Assembly: GCA_902798545.1 (NCBI GenBank)
Contig: CADBWQ010000019.1
Location: 1-45,159, forward strand
Origin: Oscillospiraceae bacterium
Lineage (GTDB): Bacteria > Bacillota > Clostridia > Oscillospirales > Oscillospiraceae
Reading direction: 5' to 3'
DNA length: 45,159 nt
The notes under the pieces were generated by a model. It did no database searches. It was not told the origin of the DNA and saw nothing but the letters and a program-made list of their open reading frames with translations. The position numbers were made by a program, and so were the translations under genes. This document shows, one piece after another, positions 31,301 to 38,706 of the stretch; position 1 is the stretch's first letter, and each line of letters starts with the position of its first letter.

Positions 31301-32485
31301 ATGCTCAGTAAACGGATTGCCAGCATCACCCCGTCGGCCACCCATGCCATGACCGCCAGGATCGCGGAAAAACGTGCCGCCGGGGAGAGTATCATTACCT
31401 TCAGCATCGGAGAGCCGGATTTCCTGACACCCCGCCCGATTGTTGAGGCATGCGAGCTGGCTCTGCGTGAGGGGAAAACCAAATACACCTCCAGTAACGG
31501 CATCGCTGCCCTGCGGGAGGCGGTTTGTGAGAAGCTCCGGAAAGACAACGGTCTCCGCTATTCCCCGGCACAGATCTGCATCTCCTCCGGAGCCAAGCAG
31601 GCACTGTCCAACGCGGTTTATGCCCTCTGTGACGAGGGGGATGAGGTTCTGATCCCAACGCCCTGCTACGTGAGTTACGTGGAGATCGTGAAACTCGCGG
31701 GCGGCGTCCCGGTCCTTGTGCCGACCAATGACGACTTCAGCCTGAATACGGAGAACTTTCGCAAGGCTGTGACTCCGCGGACAAAGCTGATCCTCCTGAA
31801 TTCGCCGAACAATCCGACAGGTGCGGTGTACTCCCGCATGTCTCTGGAAGAGCTGGCCCGAATCGTGGAGGAGAACGACCTTTATGTCATCTCCGACGAG
31901 ATTTATGAGAAGCTGGTGTACGACGGAGTGAAAGTTACCAGTATCGCGTCAGTGTCCGATGCCATGTATGAGCGGACCGTGGTGGTCAACGGCTTTTCCA
32001 AAGCTTATTCCATGACCGGCTGGCGTCTTGGCTACACGGCGTCCAATCTCACCGTCAGCAAGGCCTGTAATGCGTTTCAGGGGCATATGACCTCCTGCCC
32101 TGTGAGCTTTGTCCAATATGCGGCGCTGAAGGCCTTAACAGACTGCGACACCGCTGTAGAGGAGATGAGACGTGCCTTTGAGATGCGCCGGGACTATATG
32201 TACACGAGGCTGAACACTATGCCGGGGATCCGCTGCCAGAAGCCGCAGGGCGCTTTTTACCTGATGCCGGATGTGCGGGCGTACCTCGGACGGTCGGACG
32301 GAGAGCGCAAGATCGAAACAGCCGAAGAACTCTGCAACTATCTCCTGGATGAAGCAGGGGTCGCCGCGGTATTCGGCGAAGCCTTCTGCATGCCGGGGAC
32401 AATCCGCTTTGCCTATGCCAATTCCATGGAGAATATCCGCCTCGGCATGGACCGGATGGAAACGGCACTCACGAACCTGAAATAA
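31301..32485 (+). CDS. Class I/II aminotransferase, aspartate aminotransferase-like
   Basis: A 394-residue PLP aminotransferase similar to the I-gamma aspartate aminotransferases (AspB type). It has FSIGEPDFLTP (34-44), KYTSSNGIAALREA, ISSGAKQAL, NSPNNPTG (168-174) with Asn171, ISDEIYEKL with Asp199 and Lys234 in NGFSKAYSMTGWRLGY, and the terminal Arg in GTIRFAYA. The loop that in aspartate enzymes contains PAPYWVSY reads PTPCYVSY, so the substrate may differ. GAGAGGAG precedes the ATG. It is a single gene, ending in a strong terminator, and is not a copy of the 1.7-4.1 kb pair. Confidence 0.88.
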   Translation: MLSKRIASITPSATHAMTARIAEKRAAGESIITFSIGEPDFLTPRPIVEACELALREGKTKYTSSNGIAALREAVCEKLRKDNGLRYSPAQICISSGAKQALSNAVYALCDEGDEVLIPTPCYVSYVEIVKLAGGVPVLVPTNDDFSLNTENFRKAVTPRTKLILLNSPNNPTGAVYSRMSLEELARIVEENDLYVISDEIYEKLVYDGVKVTSIASVSDAMYERTVVVNGFSKAYSMTGWRLGYTASNLTVSKACNAFQGHMTSCPVSFVQYAALKALTDCDTAVEEMRRAFEMRRDYMYTRLNTMPGIRCQKPQGAFYLMPDVRAYLGRSDGERKIETAEELCNYLLDEAGVAAVFGEAFCMPGTIRFAYANSMENIRLGMDRMETALTNLK

Positions 32486-32555
32486 GCTTGCCGAGAGTGT
32501 GCGGCTGCAAGGTCCACAGGCAATTGTACAGTTAGAATCAAAAGCGAAAATTAAA

Positions 32556-32591
32556 ACGCCTCAGAGCCAGAATGAGTTGACTCTGAGGCGT
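32556..32591. terminator. Bidirectional terminator
   Basis: ACGCCTCAGAG (32556-32566) pairs with 32581-32591. TGATATATTT follows on plus; TTTTAATTTT follows on minus, so it is strongest for the PhzF-like gene but serves both. Confidence 0.85.
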
Positions 32592-32611
32592 GATATATTT
32601 CCTGTTTTCTT

Positions 32612-33391
32612 TTATCTGCTGACAAACAACTCGTCGATGGCATAGAGAGCCGCTTTGCCGGCCATGAAGATTTTATTGCCTTGCCGGCGGCAATAAAGCG
32701 TCCCGCCGCGCCGGGAGGCCTGGTAGGCGACCAACTCATCCTTACCCAGCTGATCTGCCCAATAGGGGATGATGTGACAGTGGCCGGAACCGCAGACAGG
32801 ATCCTCAGCTACAGAGAGCTTAGGCGCAAAGCTGCGGGAAACACAGTCCTCATCCTTGCCCCGGGCTGTGACATGTACCAGAAGCCCATCAAGCTGCGTG
32901 ACTTTCTCCAGATCCGGGGCCAGCTCCCGTACGGTCTGCTCGTCGTCGAGTACGCAAAGAAGATCACGTGCAGTATATGCTTCCTTTACGGAAGCGCCCA
33001 AAGCGTCCTCCATCGCAGGGGTGACAGCGACCTTCTTCAAATCATATGCAGGGAACTCCATTTCAAAAAGATCGCCCTTGCGGTTGACGATCAAATCACC
33101 GGAGAGTGTGGTAAACACTACCCGCTGGGATTCCTTTTCATAGAAATTCAGCAGAACGAAAGCCGTACCCAGCGTGGCGTGGCCGCAGAGATCGATTTCA
33201 CCGCCGGGCGTAAACCAACGCAGGTGATATTTCTCTCCCTCTTTGACCGTAAAGGCGGTCTCGGAGAAGTTGTTCTCCCGGGTGATATCCATCATCAGGT
33301 CCTCGGGCAGCCATTCGTCCAGCACACAGACGGCAGCCTGATTGCCGTGAAAAACACTGTCAGTGAATGCATCTACGATATACTGTTTCAT
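32612..33391 (-). CDS. PhzF-family isomerase/epimerase
   Basis: A 259-residue protein of the PhzF superfamily, whose fold is like diaminopimelate epimerase. Present are the first half signature VDAFTDSVFHGNQAAV, the catalytic Glu in ENNFSETAF (about 45), LCGHATLGTAFVL and, in the second half, EDPVCGSGHCHIIPYW. Members act as isomerases in phenazine pathways or in unknown routes; most stand-alone copies have no known substrate. AGGAGG stands 10 bases before the ATG. There is no phenazine gene nearby. Single gene with its own promoter and terminator. Confidence 0.88.
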   Translation of the reverse strand: MKQYIVDAFTDSVFHGNQAAVCVLDEWLPEDLMMDITRENNFSETAFTVKEGEKYHLRWFTPGGEIDLCGHATLGTAFVLLNFYEKESQRVVFTTLSGDLIVNRKGDLFEMEFPAYDLKKVAVTPAMEDALGASVKEAYTARDLLCVLDDEQTVRELAPDLEKVTQLDGLLVHVTARGKDEDCVSRSFAPKLSVAEDPVCGSGHCHIIPYWADQLGKDELVAYQASRRGGTLYCRRQGNKIFMAGKAALYAIDELFVSR

Positions 33392-33423
33392 ATGAGAAGT
33401 CCTCCTTGTGTTTTTCAGAGCAT

Positions 33424-33453
33424 GGTATACTTCATCGCTATGAAAAAAAGCAA
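33424..33453 (-). promoter_or_regulatory. Candidate promoter of the PhzF-like gene
   Basis: On the minus strand TTGCTT (33448-33453), 18 bases, TATACC (33424-33429). The -10 matches five of six. The leader to 33391 is about 25 bases. Confidence 0.5.
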
Positions 33454-33528
33454 GCAGAAAACGGAACCCGAAGAGGACCGAATAAGGATCCGCGAGGTTC
33501 CCGCTTATGTTTGGTAATGAAACTGTAA

Positions 33529-33861
33529 TCAGGGACGGTTCTCCATTCCCCAGTCACAGAGCTTGTCCAGCACCGCGACCAGCGACTGACCCCGAGCGGT
33601 CAGAGTGTATTCCACCTTTGGCGGGACCTCCGGGTACATCTTCCGATGGATCAGACCGTCCTTTTCCAATTCCTTCAGATTCTGGCTCAGGGTCTTATCC
33701 GCAACCTTGCCGAGGTACCGCTGCATCTCGTTAAAGCGGACAGGCTCGTACTCCATCAGGCAGTAGAGGATGATGGGCTTGTATTTCCCGGAGATCAGCG
33801 AGAGCGTATAGCTGTATCCCGTGTCAGAGAAATTGGCCTCTGCAATTTTCTTTTCGTTCAT
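33529..33861 (-). CDS. HxlR-family transcriptional regulator
   Basis: A 110-residue winged-helix regulator of the HxlR/MarR-like group. The family pattern is intact: SLISGKYKPIILYCL, EPVRFNEMQRYLGKVADKTLSQNLKELEKDGLIHRKMYPEVPPKVEYTLTARGQSL is described here in short pieces (RFNEMQRYLG, KTLSQNLKELE, YPEVPPKVEYTLT). These proteins bind palindromes and usually control a nearby redox or detoxification gene, often reacting to quinones or aldehydes through a cysteine; only Cys34 and Cys103 are present. It is 109 bases after the flavin reductase gene on the same strand and has its own promoter. Confidence 0.88.
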   Translation of the reverse strand: MNEKKIAEANFSDTGYSYTLSLISGKYKPIILYCLMEYEPVRFNEMQRYLGKVADKTLSQNLKELEKDGLIHRKMYPEVPPKVEYTLTARGQSLVAVLDKLCDWGMENRP

Positions 33862-33915
33862 GGCTTACCTCCGCAGGGGTTCTTTTCTGAAGGCGGAGAC
33901 GATACATACAAACTT

Positions 33916-33944
33916 ATCCTAGCACGATCCGACAGGAAAGGCAA
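33916..33944 (-). promoter_or_regulatory. Promoter of the HxlR regulator
   Basis: TTGCCT (33939-33944), 17 bases, TAGGAT (33916-33921), each matching four of six. It lies between the flavin reductase stop and the HxlR start, so the regulator can be read alone. Confidence 0.5.
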
Positions 33945-33970
33945 GCGGTGACAGAGCGGTGTGCAGGGGC

Positions 33971-34540
33971 TTACTTCTTTACCAGAGGAGCGCCGGAATG
34001 CCAGGCTTTACCACAGATCTCTCCAACCTTGTAGTAGTCGAACTTCACCTGATCGAACAGAAACGCATTGATTTTTCCGCCATCGATTTTTCCCTCGGCA
34101 TCCAGAATTCTCTCATCTGCCAGGACGTTTACGATCTCTCCAAGTACGCGCAGACCATAGGGCTGCTCCTGCATTTCGACGACCTTGCACTCCAGGGTCA
34201 GAGGATATTCCGTGATGACCGGAGCATCAACACGGGTGCTCTTCGTTGCGTGAAGACCGGTGCGCTCAAACTTGTCAGGGACTTTATTGGAACTGACAAG
34301 GCCCATATAGTCGGACTCTACCAGCGTGTCGGTCCCGGGAACGGACAGCGTAAAGGCGCCTCTGGCCTTGAGATTGGCGACGGTCTTATGGTCCTCTTCG
34401 AGGTTCAGGGCGACCATGTTCTCGGCGCAGATGCCGCCCCAGGCCATGGCCATGGAATCGACGGTATTATCTTCGTTGTAGGTGCCGATCATATAAACGG
34501 GCATCGGGAACAGATAGGGCTTTACTCCGAAATCTTTCAT
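33971..34540 (-). CDS. Flavin reductase family protein
   Basis: A 189-residue FMN-binding split-barrel protein of the flavin-reductase (ferric-reductase-like) family. The first strand reads PYLFPMPVYMIGTY, followed by NTVDSMAMAWGGICAENMVALNL, which is the FMN-contact region, and later NLKARGAFTLSVP and YPLTLECKVVEM. Proteins of this kind reduce free flavin or act on ferric and small organic substrates in the cytoplasm. AAGGAG precedes the ATG by 7 bases. The HxlR gene follows directly, and candidate HxlR sites lie over its promoter, so it is probably its target. Confidence 0.85.
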   Translation of the reverse strand: MKDFGVKPYLFPMPVYMIGTYNEDNTVDSMAMAWGGICAENMVALNLEEDHKTVANLKARGAFTLSVPGTDTLVESDYMGLVSSNKVPDKFERTGLHATKSTRVDAPVITEYPLTLECKVVEMQEQPYGLRVLGEIVNVLADERILDAEGKIDGGKINAFLFDQVKFDYYKVGEICGKAWHSGAPLVKK

Positions 34541-34594
34541 TGGGTCATTCTCCTTATATATGATGTGAGACGATATAAACTTTTACTGAGCATA

Positions 34595-34691
34595 ATTATA
34601 CTAGCACAAAGAAGTATTTTCAGCAAGTACCAACATCAAGGTAAGGCACTTGATAAATAGTAAGTATATAACTTAAATGTAGGTACTTGAT
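34595..34691 (-). promoter_or_regulatory. Promoter and repeated operator motifs of the flavin reductase gene
   Basis: On the minus strand a perfect TATAAT lies at 34595-34600. Upstream are CAAGTACC (34624-34631, plus reading), GGCACTTGATAA (34645-34656), the palindrome TAAGT-ATATA-ACTTA (34661-34675) and GGTACTTGATAA (34682-34693). The repeated GTACTTG element in both orientations fits a dimeric winged-helix regulator, with the first copy over the -35 position. The stretch 34700-34890 shows no gene. Confidence 0.55.
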
Positions 34692-34890
34692 AATAAAACC
34701 AATCCAGATATAATGACAAACAGATATACGGGGACGAATTATAATAGTCCTTTTCCGGCCGGTTACCTGCAAAGATTCGTCTGCTGAGCGCTCAGGCAGA
34801 CAAAACAAGAAATCTTAACGGAAGATACGGAATGAACACTATGAAGACCTTTATGCGGCAATCTGTTTCCATAGCCGTAGCAGGTCATGA

Positions 34891-35157
34891 CAAGGAGAAT
34901 CGTCACATTTTGACCGCCTGTTTGCTGTTGCGGAGAGCGACCCGAATTATCGTAATCCGAGGAAAGAGAGTATTCTCATCATGGCTGCTGAGGGAGCGGG
35001 CTTTGAAGAAAGCGAACACTGGTATGACCATCTGGAGAAGCATATCGGCTGGAGAAGCCTCGGCAAGGTGCTCTGCGGCTGGGTGACACAGCCGGGTGAC
35101 ATCGAAGGTAAGCCGGAGTTGCAGCAGGCCTATGAACTGGGAAAGAAAATCCAATAA
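34891..35157 (+). pseudogene. Flavodoxin-family (NADPH-dependent FMN reductase-like) gene remnant
   Basis: The frame ending at TAA 35155-35157 encodes the C-terminal end of a flavodoxin-family reductase: DRLFAVAESDPNYRNPRKES, ILIMAAEGAGFEESEHWYDH and LGKVLCGWVTQPGDIEGKPE are recognisable in order and the chain ends AYELGKKIQ. About 85 codons remain; an in-frame stop at 34888-34890 cuts it off, and the FMN-loop N-terminal half is absent upstream. A terminator still stands 12 bases after the stop. So this is a 5'-deleted gene, not an ORF that merely starts late; internal translation from ATG 34981 cannot be excluded but would make no working fold. Confidence 0.7.
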
Positions 35158-35169
35158 CAAGCAATACAG

Positions 35170-35206
35170 ACCGGGAGAGGAGAGGCTTTGGTTCGAATCT
35201 CCCGGT
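35170..35206 (+). terminator. Terminator of the flavodoxin remnant
   Basis: ACCGGGAGA (35170-35178) pairs with TCTCCCGGT (35198-35206) and is followed by TTTTC. It is the leftover terminator of the broken gene. Confidence 0.7.
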
Positions 35207-35333
35207 TTTCACTGTTGAGGCGAAGAAGATTGATTGTCTCATTCAGTATTTTTCTGCTCTTATATATGAAGCGAAAATGGCGTATGATTAATACATAATA
35301 TGGCAAAGCCATGTCAGGAAAGGAATCAGAAAA

Positions 35334-35582
35334 ATGGAACAGATCAAAGGAAAGAGACTTACGGAAGATCAGCTTCTGCAGGTAAGCGGAGGATTCAAGC
35401 AGATCATTCCTCAGGCATTTTCATATAGCGAAGTGATCAGGTATCCGCGTTGCGGTAACGAGAATGGCGATGAATTCTACTGTGAAATTGATGCGGAGCT
35501 GAAGAAGGATCTGTATACTTGCGCTGTCTGCGGCCAGGCGTTTATGGCGGCTGCCGGATATGGGATTACGGATATCCTGTGA
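35334..35582 (+). CDS. Double-glycine leader peptide with Cys-rich core
   Basis: An 82-residue protein whose first 20 residues, MEQIKGKRLTEDQLLQVSGG, are a double-glycine leader as used by C39-peptidase transporters: hydrophobic positions L9, L14, L15, V17 and cleavage after GG. The core of 62 residues has four Cys (RYPRCGNENGDEFYC and YTCAVCG), with a CxxC and what looks like a zinc-ribbon remnant: the first Cys of the expected CPxC is Tyr (YPRC). It could be a bacteriocin or other exported peptide, or a ribbon protein with a leader-like start. AGGAAAGGA precedes the ATG. No transporter or modifying enzyme is near. Confidence 0.65.
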   Translation: MEQIKGKRLTEDQLLQVSGGFKQIIPQAFSYSEVIRYPRCGNENGDEFYCEIDAELKKDLYTCAVCGQAFMAAAGYGITDIL

Positions 35583-35615
35583 ATCACAGACATTAAACCT
35601 TTGCCATCTGGGTAC

Positions 35616-35658
35616 AAAAGGAGCTGCAGCAAAGTTGCTTTTTGCTGCAGCTCCTTTT
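35616..35658. terminator. 18-bp bidirectional terminator
   Basis: AAAAGGAGCTGCAGCAAA (35616-35633) pairs perfectly with 35641-35658, loop of 7 bases. It ends the leader-peptide gene on plus and is flanked by U-rich bases on both strands. The 120 bases to the ElaA gene show no gene. Confidence 0.95.
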
Positions 35659-35779
35659 GGGTGTAAGATTTATGCTGCCCACCGTTTCTTTTTTGCTTTA
35701 ACCGGCTCCTGCCTGTAAGGAGGCCCATTTCATGAGCCGTAAGCGGAGCTGTCCATTTGAATCTCAATCGGCAAAGGCA

Positions 35780-36232
35780 CTACTCTTCTGTCCTGGGAAC
35801 GGACAGCAACATTTTTATGTGGGGAATCCCATCTTCAAGAAACTCGCCAGAGATCTGACGAAAGCCCTGTTTTTCATATAATCCTTTGGCATAGGTCTGT
35901 GCCTCGAGATAGATACTGTCAGCACCGAAGCGGTCTCGTGCTGCCCGGATGCCCTCGGTGAGAAGTCGGCTGCCGAGGCCGCAGCGCCGCTTCACGGCGA
36001 TGACACGTCCGATGGATACGTACTCGCTCTCTGTACCACGGTCCATTACCCGCAGATAGGCCTGGATCCCGTCATCATCCCGGAACCAGAGATGCAGGGC
36101 ACACTGATCTCGATCGTCCAGCTCCGGATAGGGGCAATTCTGCTCTACGACGAAGACAGAGACCCGCAGCTTGAGAATCTCATAGAGTTCTGACGTGGTC
36201 AGCTCATCAAAGGTTTTGATCATCAGTTCCAA
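35780..36232 (-). CDS. elaA: GNAT acetyltransferase, ElaA family
   Basis: A 150-residue GNAT-fold acetyltransferase of the ElaA group: LTTSELYEILKLRVSVFVVEQNCPYPELDDRD is the N-terminal family signature (seen in short pieces), with the acetyl-CoA loop VIAVKRRCGLGSRLL and GLYEKQGFRQISGEF at the end. The substrate of ElaA is not known. The start is a TTG at 36232: GGAG in GAGGAG is 8 bases before it, whereas the ATG three codons on is 17 bases away. The ribosome site overlaps the stop of the other acetyltransferase gene, so the two are coupled. Confidence 0.85.
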   Translation of the reverse strand: MELMIKTFDELTTSELYEILKLRVSVFVVEQNCPYPELDDRDQCALHLWFRDDDGIQAYLRVMDRGTESEYVSIGRVIAVKRRCGLGSRLLTEGIRAARDRFGADSIYLEAQTYAKGLYEKQGFRQISGEFLEDGIPHIKMLLSVPRTEE

Positions 36233-36244
36233 ATTCTTTTCTCC

Positions 36245-36745
36245 TCATGCAAGGATCTTTTCAAAAGCGAGCCGTGGATAATCATCCTCCTCGACATGGA
36301 TTGTCCCGCAATGAGTGAAGCCCAGCTTTGTAAGCAGGTTCTGCATTACCTTATTGTCGCCGTGGGTATCAATCCTGAGATGACCACACTGTTCAAAAGC
36401 CCAGTTGATGCAGAACGCGCCGATGCCCCGGATCGAGCCGTCACCTGCGATCCGGTGTACAACCCCATAGGGGGTCTCACTGAGCCAGGCACCGTCTTCG
36501 ATCCTGCGATAGGTCGGCTCGATATCCGGACCCTGAACGAAGTAAAAGGTACCGACAACCTCTCCGTCGTGCAGACAGACATAGCTGTTTCCGGCAGCAA
36601 TGTCGCTGTGGATCAATGCCTCCGGAGGCCAGTTTGTCGGGCCCCACTGATTTGGATTTCCATGCGCCGCCATAAAAGAGCGTGCGTAGGCGTAGATCTC
36701 CATCATGCGGTCAAAATCCTGTTCAGAGGATTTTCTGATTTCCAT
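36245..36745 (-). CDS. GNAT-family N-acetyltransferase
   Basis: A 166-residue GNAT acetyltransferase that moves acetyl from acetyl-CoA to an amine. The N-terminal strand MEIRKSSEQDFDRMMEIYAYARSFM, the NPNQWG motif and the WAFEQCGHLRIDTHGDNKVMQNLLTKLGF segment are typical of the group annotated simply as GNAT. Substrate not known. It is the upstream partner of the ElaA gene, which starts inside its stop region. No operator is visible in 36746-36968, where I see no gene. Confidence 0.85.
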   Translation of the reverse strand: MEIRKSSEQDFDRMMEIYAYARSFMAAHGNPNQWGPTNWPPEALIHSDIAAGNSYVCLHDGEVVGTFYFVQGPDIEPTYRRIEDGAWLSETPYGVVHRIAGDGSIRGIGAFCINWAFEQCGHLRIDTHGDNKVMQNLLTKLGFTHCGTIHVEEDDYPRLAFEKILA

Positions 36746-36968
36746 GCTCTAAAAAACTCCTTTTGAGACGGCAGGGGGGTCAGTGTTTGGAAGCCTGCCA
36801 CTGAATGAGCTGCAGCAGGATCGGATGAAGTTGCTCTGGGTAAGCTACGGTAAGAGTGTAGCAGGTAAGAAATCTGTTGTAAAGAAAATAAATAAACCAA
36901 GAAGGAGCAGTCAACTGTGATTGTCAATACGCCCTTGCTTCTGCGAATAAAGGACGAATGAACAGAAG

Positions 36969-37493
36969 CTATTCAACATTGTCCAGATTCTTCCATCCAT
37001 ATCGGATGATGGAGATAATCATGGAAGCTTCACTTACGACCTCGTCGAGAATTCCTGCCCAGGAGCCGACAATGATGTCGTAAATAATCCACAGGGGGGA
37101 ATTAATAAACATTCCCGCGATCCGGATTTTACGGGGATTGTGCGTGTACCCTCCAATGGTGGCAGCGATGTTGGCGGTAACAGGAAGGACCGAAAGCCAT
37201 CCGTTCCAGGTGATAATCAGGGCTGCAAACTGCATCCCACAGATGATCCAGCACATCGTTTTGCTCTGTGCGAATTTCCAGTTGCTTCCCAGGCAGAGTG
37301 AACGGAAGGTGTTGATGATATAGCTGAGTCCACCAGTGAATGCTCCGAGGAGGAGCAGGTGAACTGTATAGAACAGGTAGGAAAGAAACTGTACGCGGAA
37401 CAGTTTCTTGTTGTCTCTGTATTGAAAGGAAACAAAGAACAGAAGAGTTCCGACGAGCCCGATGGCCTGTATCAGAATGTAACGCAATGTCAT
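36969..37493 (-). CDS. YgjV-family membrane protein
   Basis: A 174-residue inner-membrane protein with five or six helices, of the YgjV (Imp-YgjV) family, whose function is not known. The start IQAIGLVGTLLFFVSFQYRDNKKLFRVQFLS, the middle LSYIINTFRSLCL and GGYTHNPRKIRIAGMFINSPLWIIYDIIVGS are the family landmarks. It resembles the PQ-loop proteins in layout. Single gene on the minus strand. No clear ribosome site is seen within 10 bases of ATG 37493; a GAGAGG at 37508-37513 is about 14 bases away. Promoter not obvious. Confidence 0.8.
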   Translation of the reverse strand: MTLRYILIQAIGLVGTLLFFVSFQYRDNKKLFRVQFLSYLFYTVHLLLLGAFTGGLSYIINTFRSLCLGSNWKFAQSKTMCWIICGMQFAALIITWNGWLSVLPVTANIAATIGGYTHNPRKIRIAGMFINSPLWIIYDIIVGSWAGILDEVVSEASMIISIIRYGWKNLDNVE

Positions 37494-37632
37494 AGCGGTA
37501 TGAATCCTCTCTGATTATCCGTACATATCCCGCACGAATATTACATGAAAACGGGGAAGATCGCAAGAAGAGAATTTATAATATCCACAGAGAGAAACTG
37601 CCACTGAAAAGTGAAGAGATGAGTACAGAAAA

Positions 37633-37666
37633 GAAGAGCACCTCCAAATGATGGATGGTGCTCTTC
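37633..37666 (-). terminator. Terminator of the HU gene
   Basis: GAAGAGCACC (37633-37642) pairs with GGTGCTCTTC (37657-37666), with a TCC/GGA extension and one bulge. On the minus strand TTTTCTG follows. It lies 43 bases after the HU stop. Confidence 0.8.
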
Positions 37667-37709
37667 CCCTGAAGATCGGCAACACAGCCAGGAGACCGTG
37701 TTTTTCGGC

Positions 37710-37982
37710 TCAGTTCACTTTCTCCTTAAAAGCCTTGCCTGCCTTGAAGACGGGCGTATTGCTTGCGGCAATCTTGATCTCCGCGCCGGTGGCCGGGTTT
37801 CTGCCGGTTCTCGCATCTCTGTGTCTGCAGGAGAAGGTGCCAAAGCCGACGAGCGTTACCGGCTCGCGGGCAGCGAGAGAATCCATGATGGCGTTGAAAA
37901 CGGAATCAACGGCGGCAGCTGCTGCCTTCTGGGTGAGTCCAGTCTCAGCAGCAACTTTCTTGGACAGTTCTGTTTTGTTCAT
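37710..37982 (-). CDS. hup: HU-family DNA-binding protein
   Basis: A 90-residue nucleoid protein that bends DNA as a dimer. The sequence [19 protein letters not shown] and the arm motif [12 protein letters not shown] with the intercalating Pro are complete, and the C-terminal helix ends in [13 protein letters not shown] set the start at ATG 37982, with AAAGGAG 8 bases upstream; the longer frame lacks support. A small hairpin stands directly before the ribosome site. Such short, widely conserved genes are normally expressed at high level. Confidence 0.95.
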   Translation of the reverse strand: MNKTELSKKVAAETGLTQKAAAAAVDSVFNAIMDSLAAREPVTLVGFGTFSCRHRDARTGRNPATGAEIKIAASNTPVFKAGKAFKEKVN

Positions 37983-38001
37983 TGTATAGGCTCCTTTTTT
38001 C

Positions 38002-38019
38002 CCACACGAAAAGGTGTGG
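38002..38019 (-). promoter_or_regulatory. Leader hairpin before the HU ribosome site
   Basis: On the minus strand CCACAC/GTGTGG (38002-38019) with a 6-base loop sits four bases before the AAAAAAGGAG site. It is in the 5' leader and could influence initiation or stability of the HU message. Confidence 0.4.
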
Positions 38020-38160
38020 TTTTTATTTTTTGAGGGAATTTCCGGTACATAGTGCAATTATAGCTGAAAGAAGCAGGGATGTAAAGGGAAAAACGACAGA
38101 AACTGATGATTCATGTCAGAATGTCAGATAAAAATACGGGAATACAGATGACAGAATCTG

Positions 38161-38189
38161 TTGAAGAGAAGAAGGCTTTCTGTTATACT
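38161..38189 (+). promoter_or_regulatory. Promoter of the tail-anchored protein gene
   Basis: TTGAAG (38161-38166), 17 bases, TATACT (38184-38189) preceded by TGT. It is the same build as the promoter at 28579-28607. It starts a leader of about 150 bases before ATG 38344. Confidence 0.6.
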
Positions 38190-38343
38190 CTCATTGGAAA
38201 TATACTGCGGAAGCTTATGGACACAACAACGGTAAACAACCGCTCGATTTATTATGGGGGATGTCTGTATCCGCCGGAAGACCGATATCATATAATTGAC
38301 AGTGCGGCGATCGAAAGCATGAAGAAAATGGAGCGGACATAAA

Positions 38344-38634
38344 ATGAATAAAAACGATTTTATCAACCCAATCAAAGAATTTGTAGAGGAAGTCCACAAC
38401 GATACAGTCGGTGATGCCAGGAAGTTTTATTCCAATGTCGCGAAGAATGCAGAGAAAAACGCAAAGGCGGCAAAAGAACGGGCAAAAGCAAAGCAGGAAC
38501 AGATCCGACGGGAAAAGGAAGAGATGAAAAAGCATCGCCAGGAGACGATGAAAAGAGCCGGTATTGTTTTTGCGGTGATCATTGTGGCGGCTATTGTCGC
38601 AGTTTCCATTGCGCTGCATGTGAGAGCCGGATAA
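38344..38634 (+). CDS. Small tail-anchored coiled-coil protein
   Basis: A 96-residue protein of unknown family. Residues 25-70 are strongly charged and helical (AEKNAKAAKERAKAKQEQIR then REKEEMKKHRQETMKR), and the last 22 residues (AGIVFAVIIVAAIVAVSIAL) are one membrane helix with a short tail, so it would be anchored by its C-terminus with the coiled coil in the cytoplasm. GGAG about 10 bases upstream, located in the frame before it, serves the ATG. A perfect terminator ends it. I do not recognise it. Confidence 0.6.
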   Translation: MNKNDFINPIKEFVEEVHNDTVGDARKFYSNVAKNAEKNAKAAKERAKAKQEQIRREKEEMKKHRQETMKRAGIVFAVIIVAAIVAVSIALHVRAG

Positions 38635-38648
38635 ACCGGGTCTAATAA

Positions 38649-38685
38649 AAATGCGAGAACCACAACTGGAGTGGCTCTCGCATTT
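38649..38685. terminator. Bidirectional terminator
   Basis: AAATGCGAGA (38649-38658) pairs with 38676-38685, with an inner CCAC/GTGG helix. GTTTT follows on plus and TTTTTATTAG on minus. It separates the tail-anchored gene from the truncated DUF362 gene. Confidence 0.9.
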
Positions 38686-38706
38686 GTTTTAAGTTCAGAA
38701 ATTGGA

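Noticed and set aside
33440-33517. 25-codon basic frame MKKSKQKTEPEEDRI... on plus
   Set aside because: It overlaps the -35 region of the PhzF-like gene promoter on the other strand and has no ribosome site.
34832-35086. 84-codon frame over the flavodoxin remnant
   Set aside because: The conserved protein signal lies in a different frame ending at 35157; this frame gives no recognisable product.
35185-35206. GGTTCGAATC-like sequence resembling a tRNA T-arm
   Set aside because: No T-stem pairing, no acceptor or anticodon arms around it; it is part of the terminator stem after the flavodoxin remnant.
38106-38342. 78-codon frame directly before the tail-anchored gene
   Set aside because: An extended -10 promoter lies inside it (38161-38189), so most of it would be upstream of the transcript; no ribosome site.
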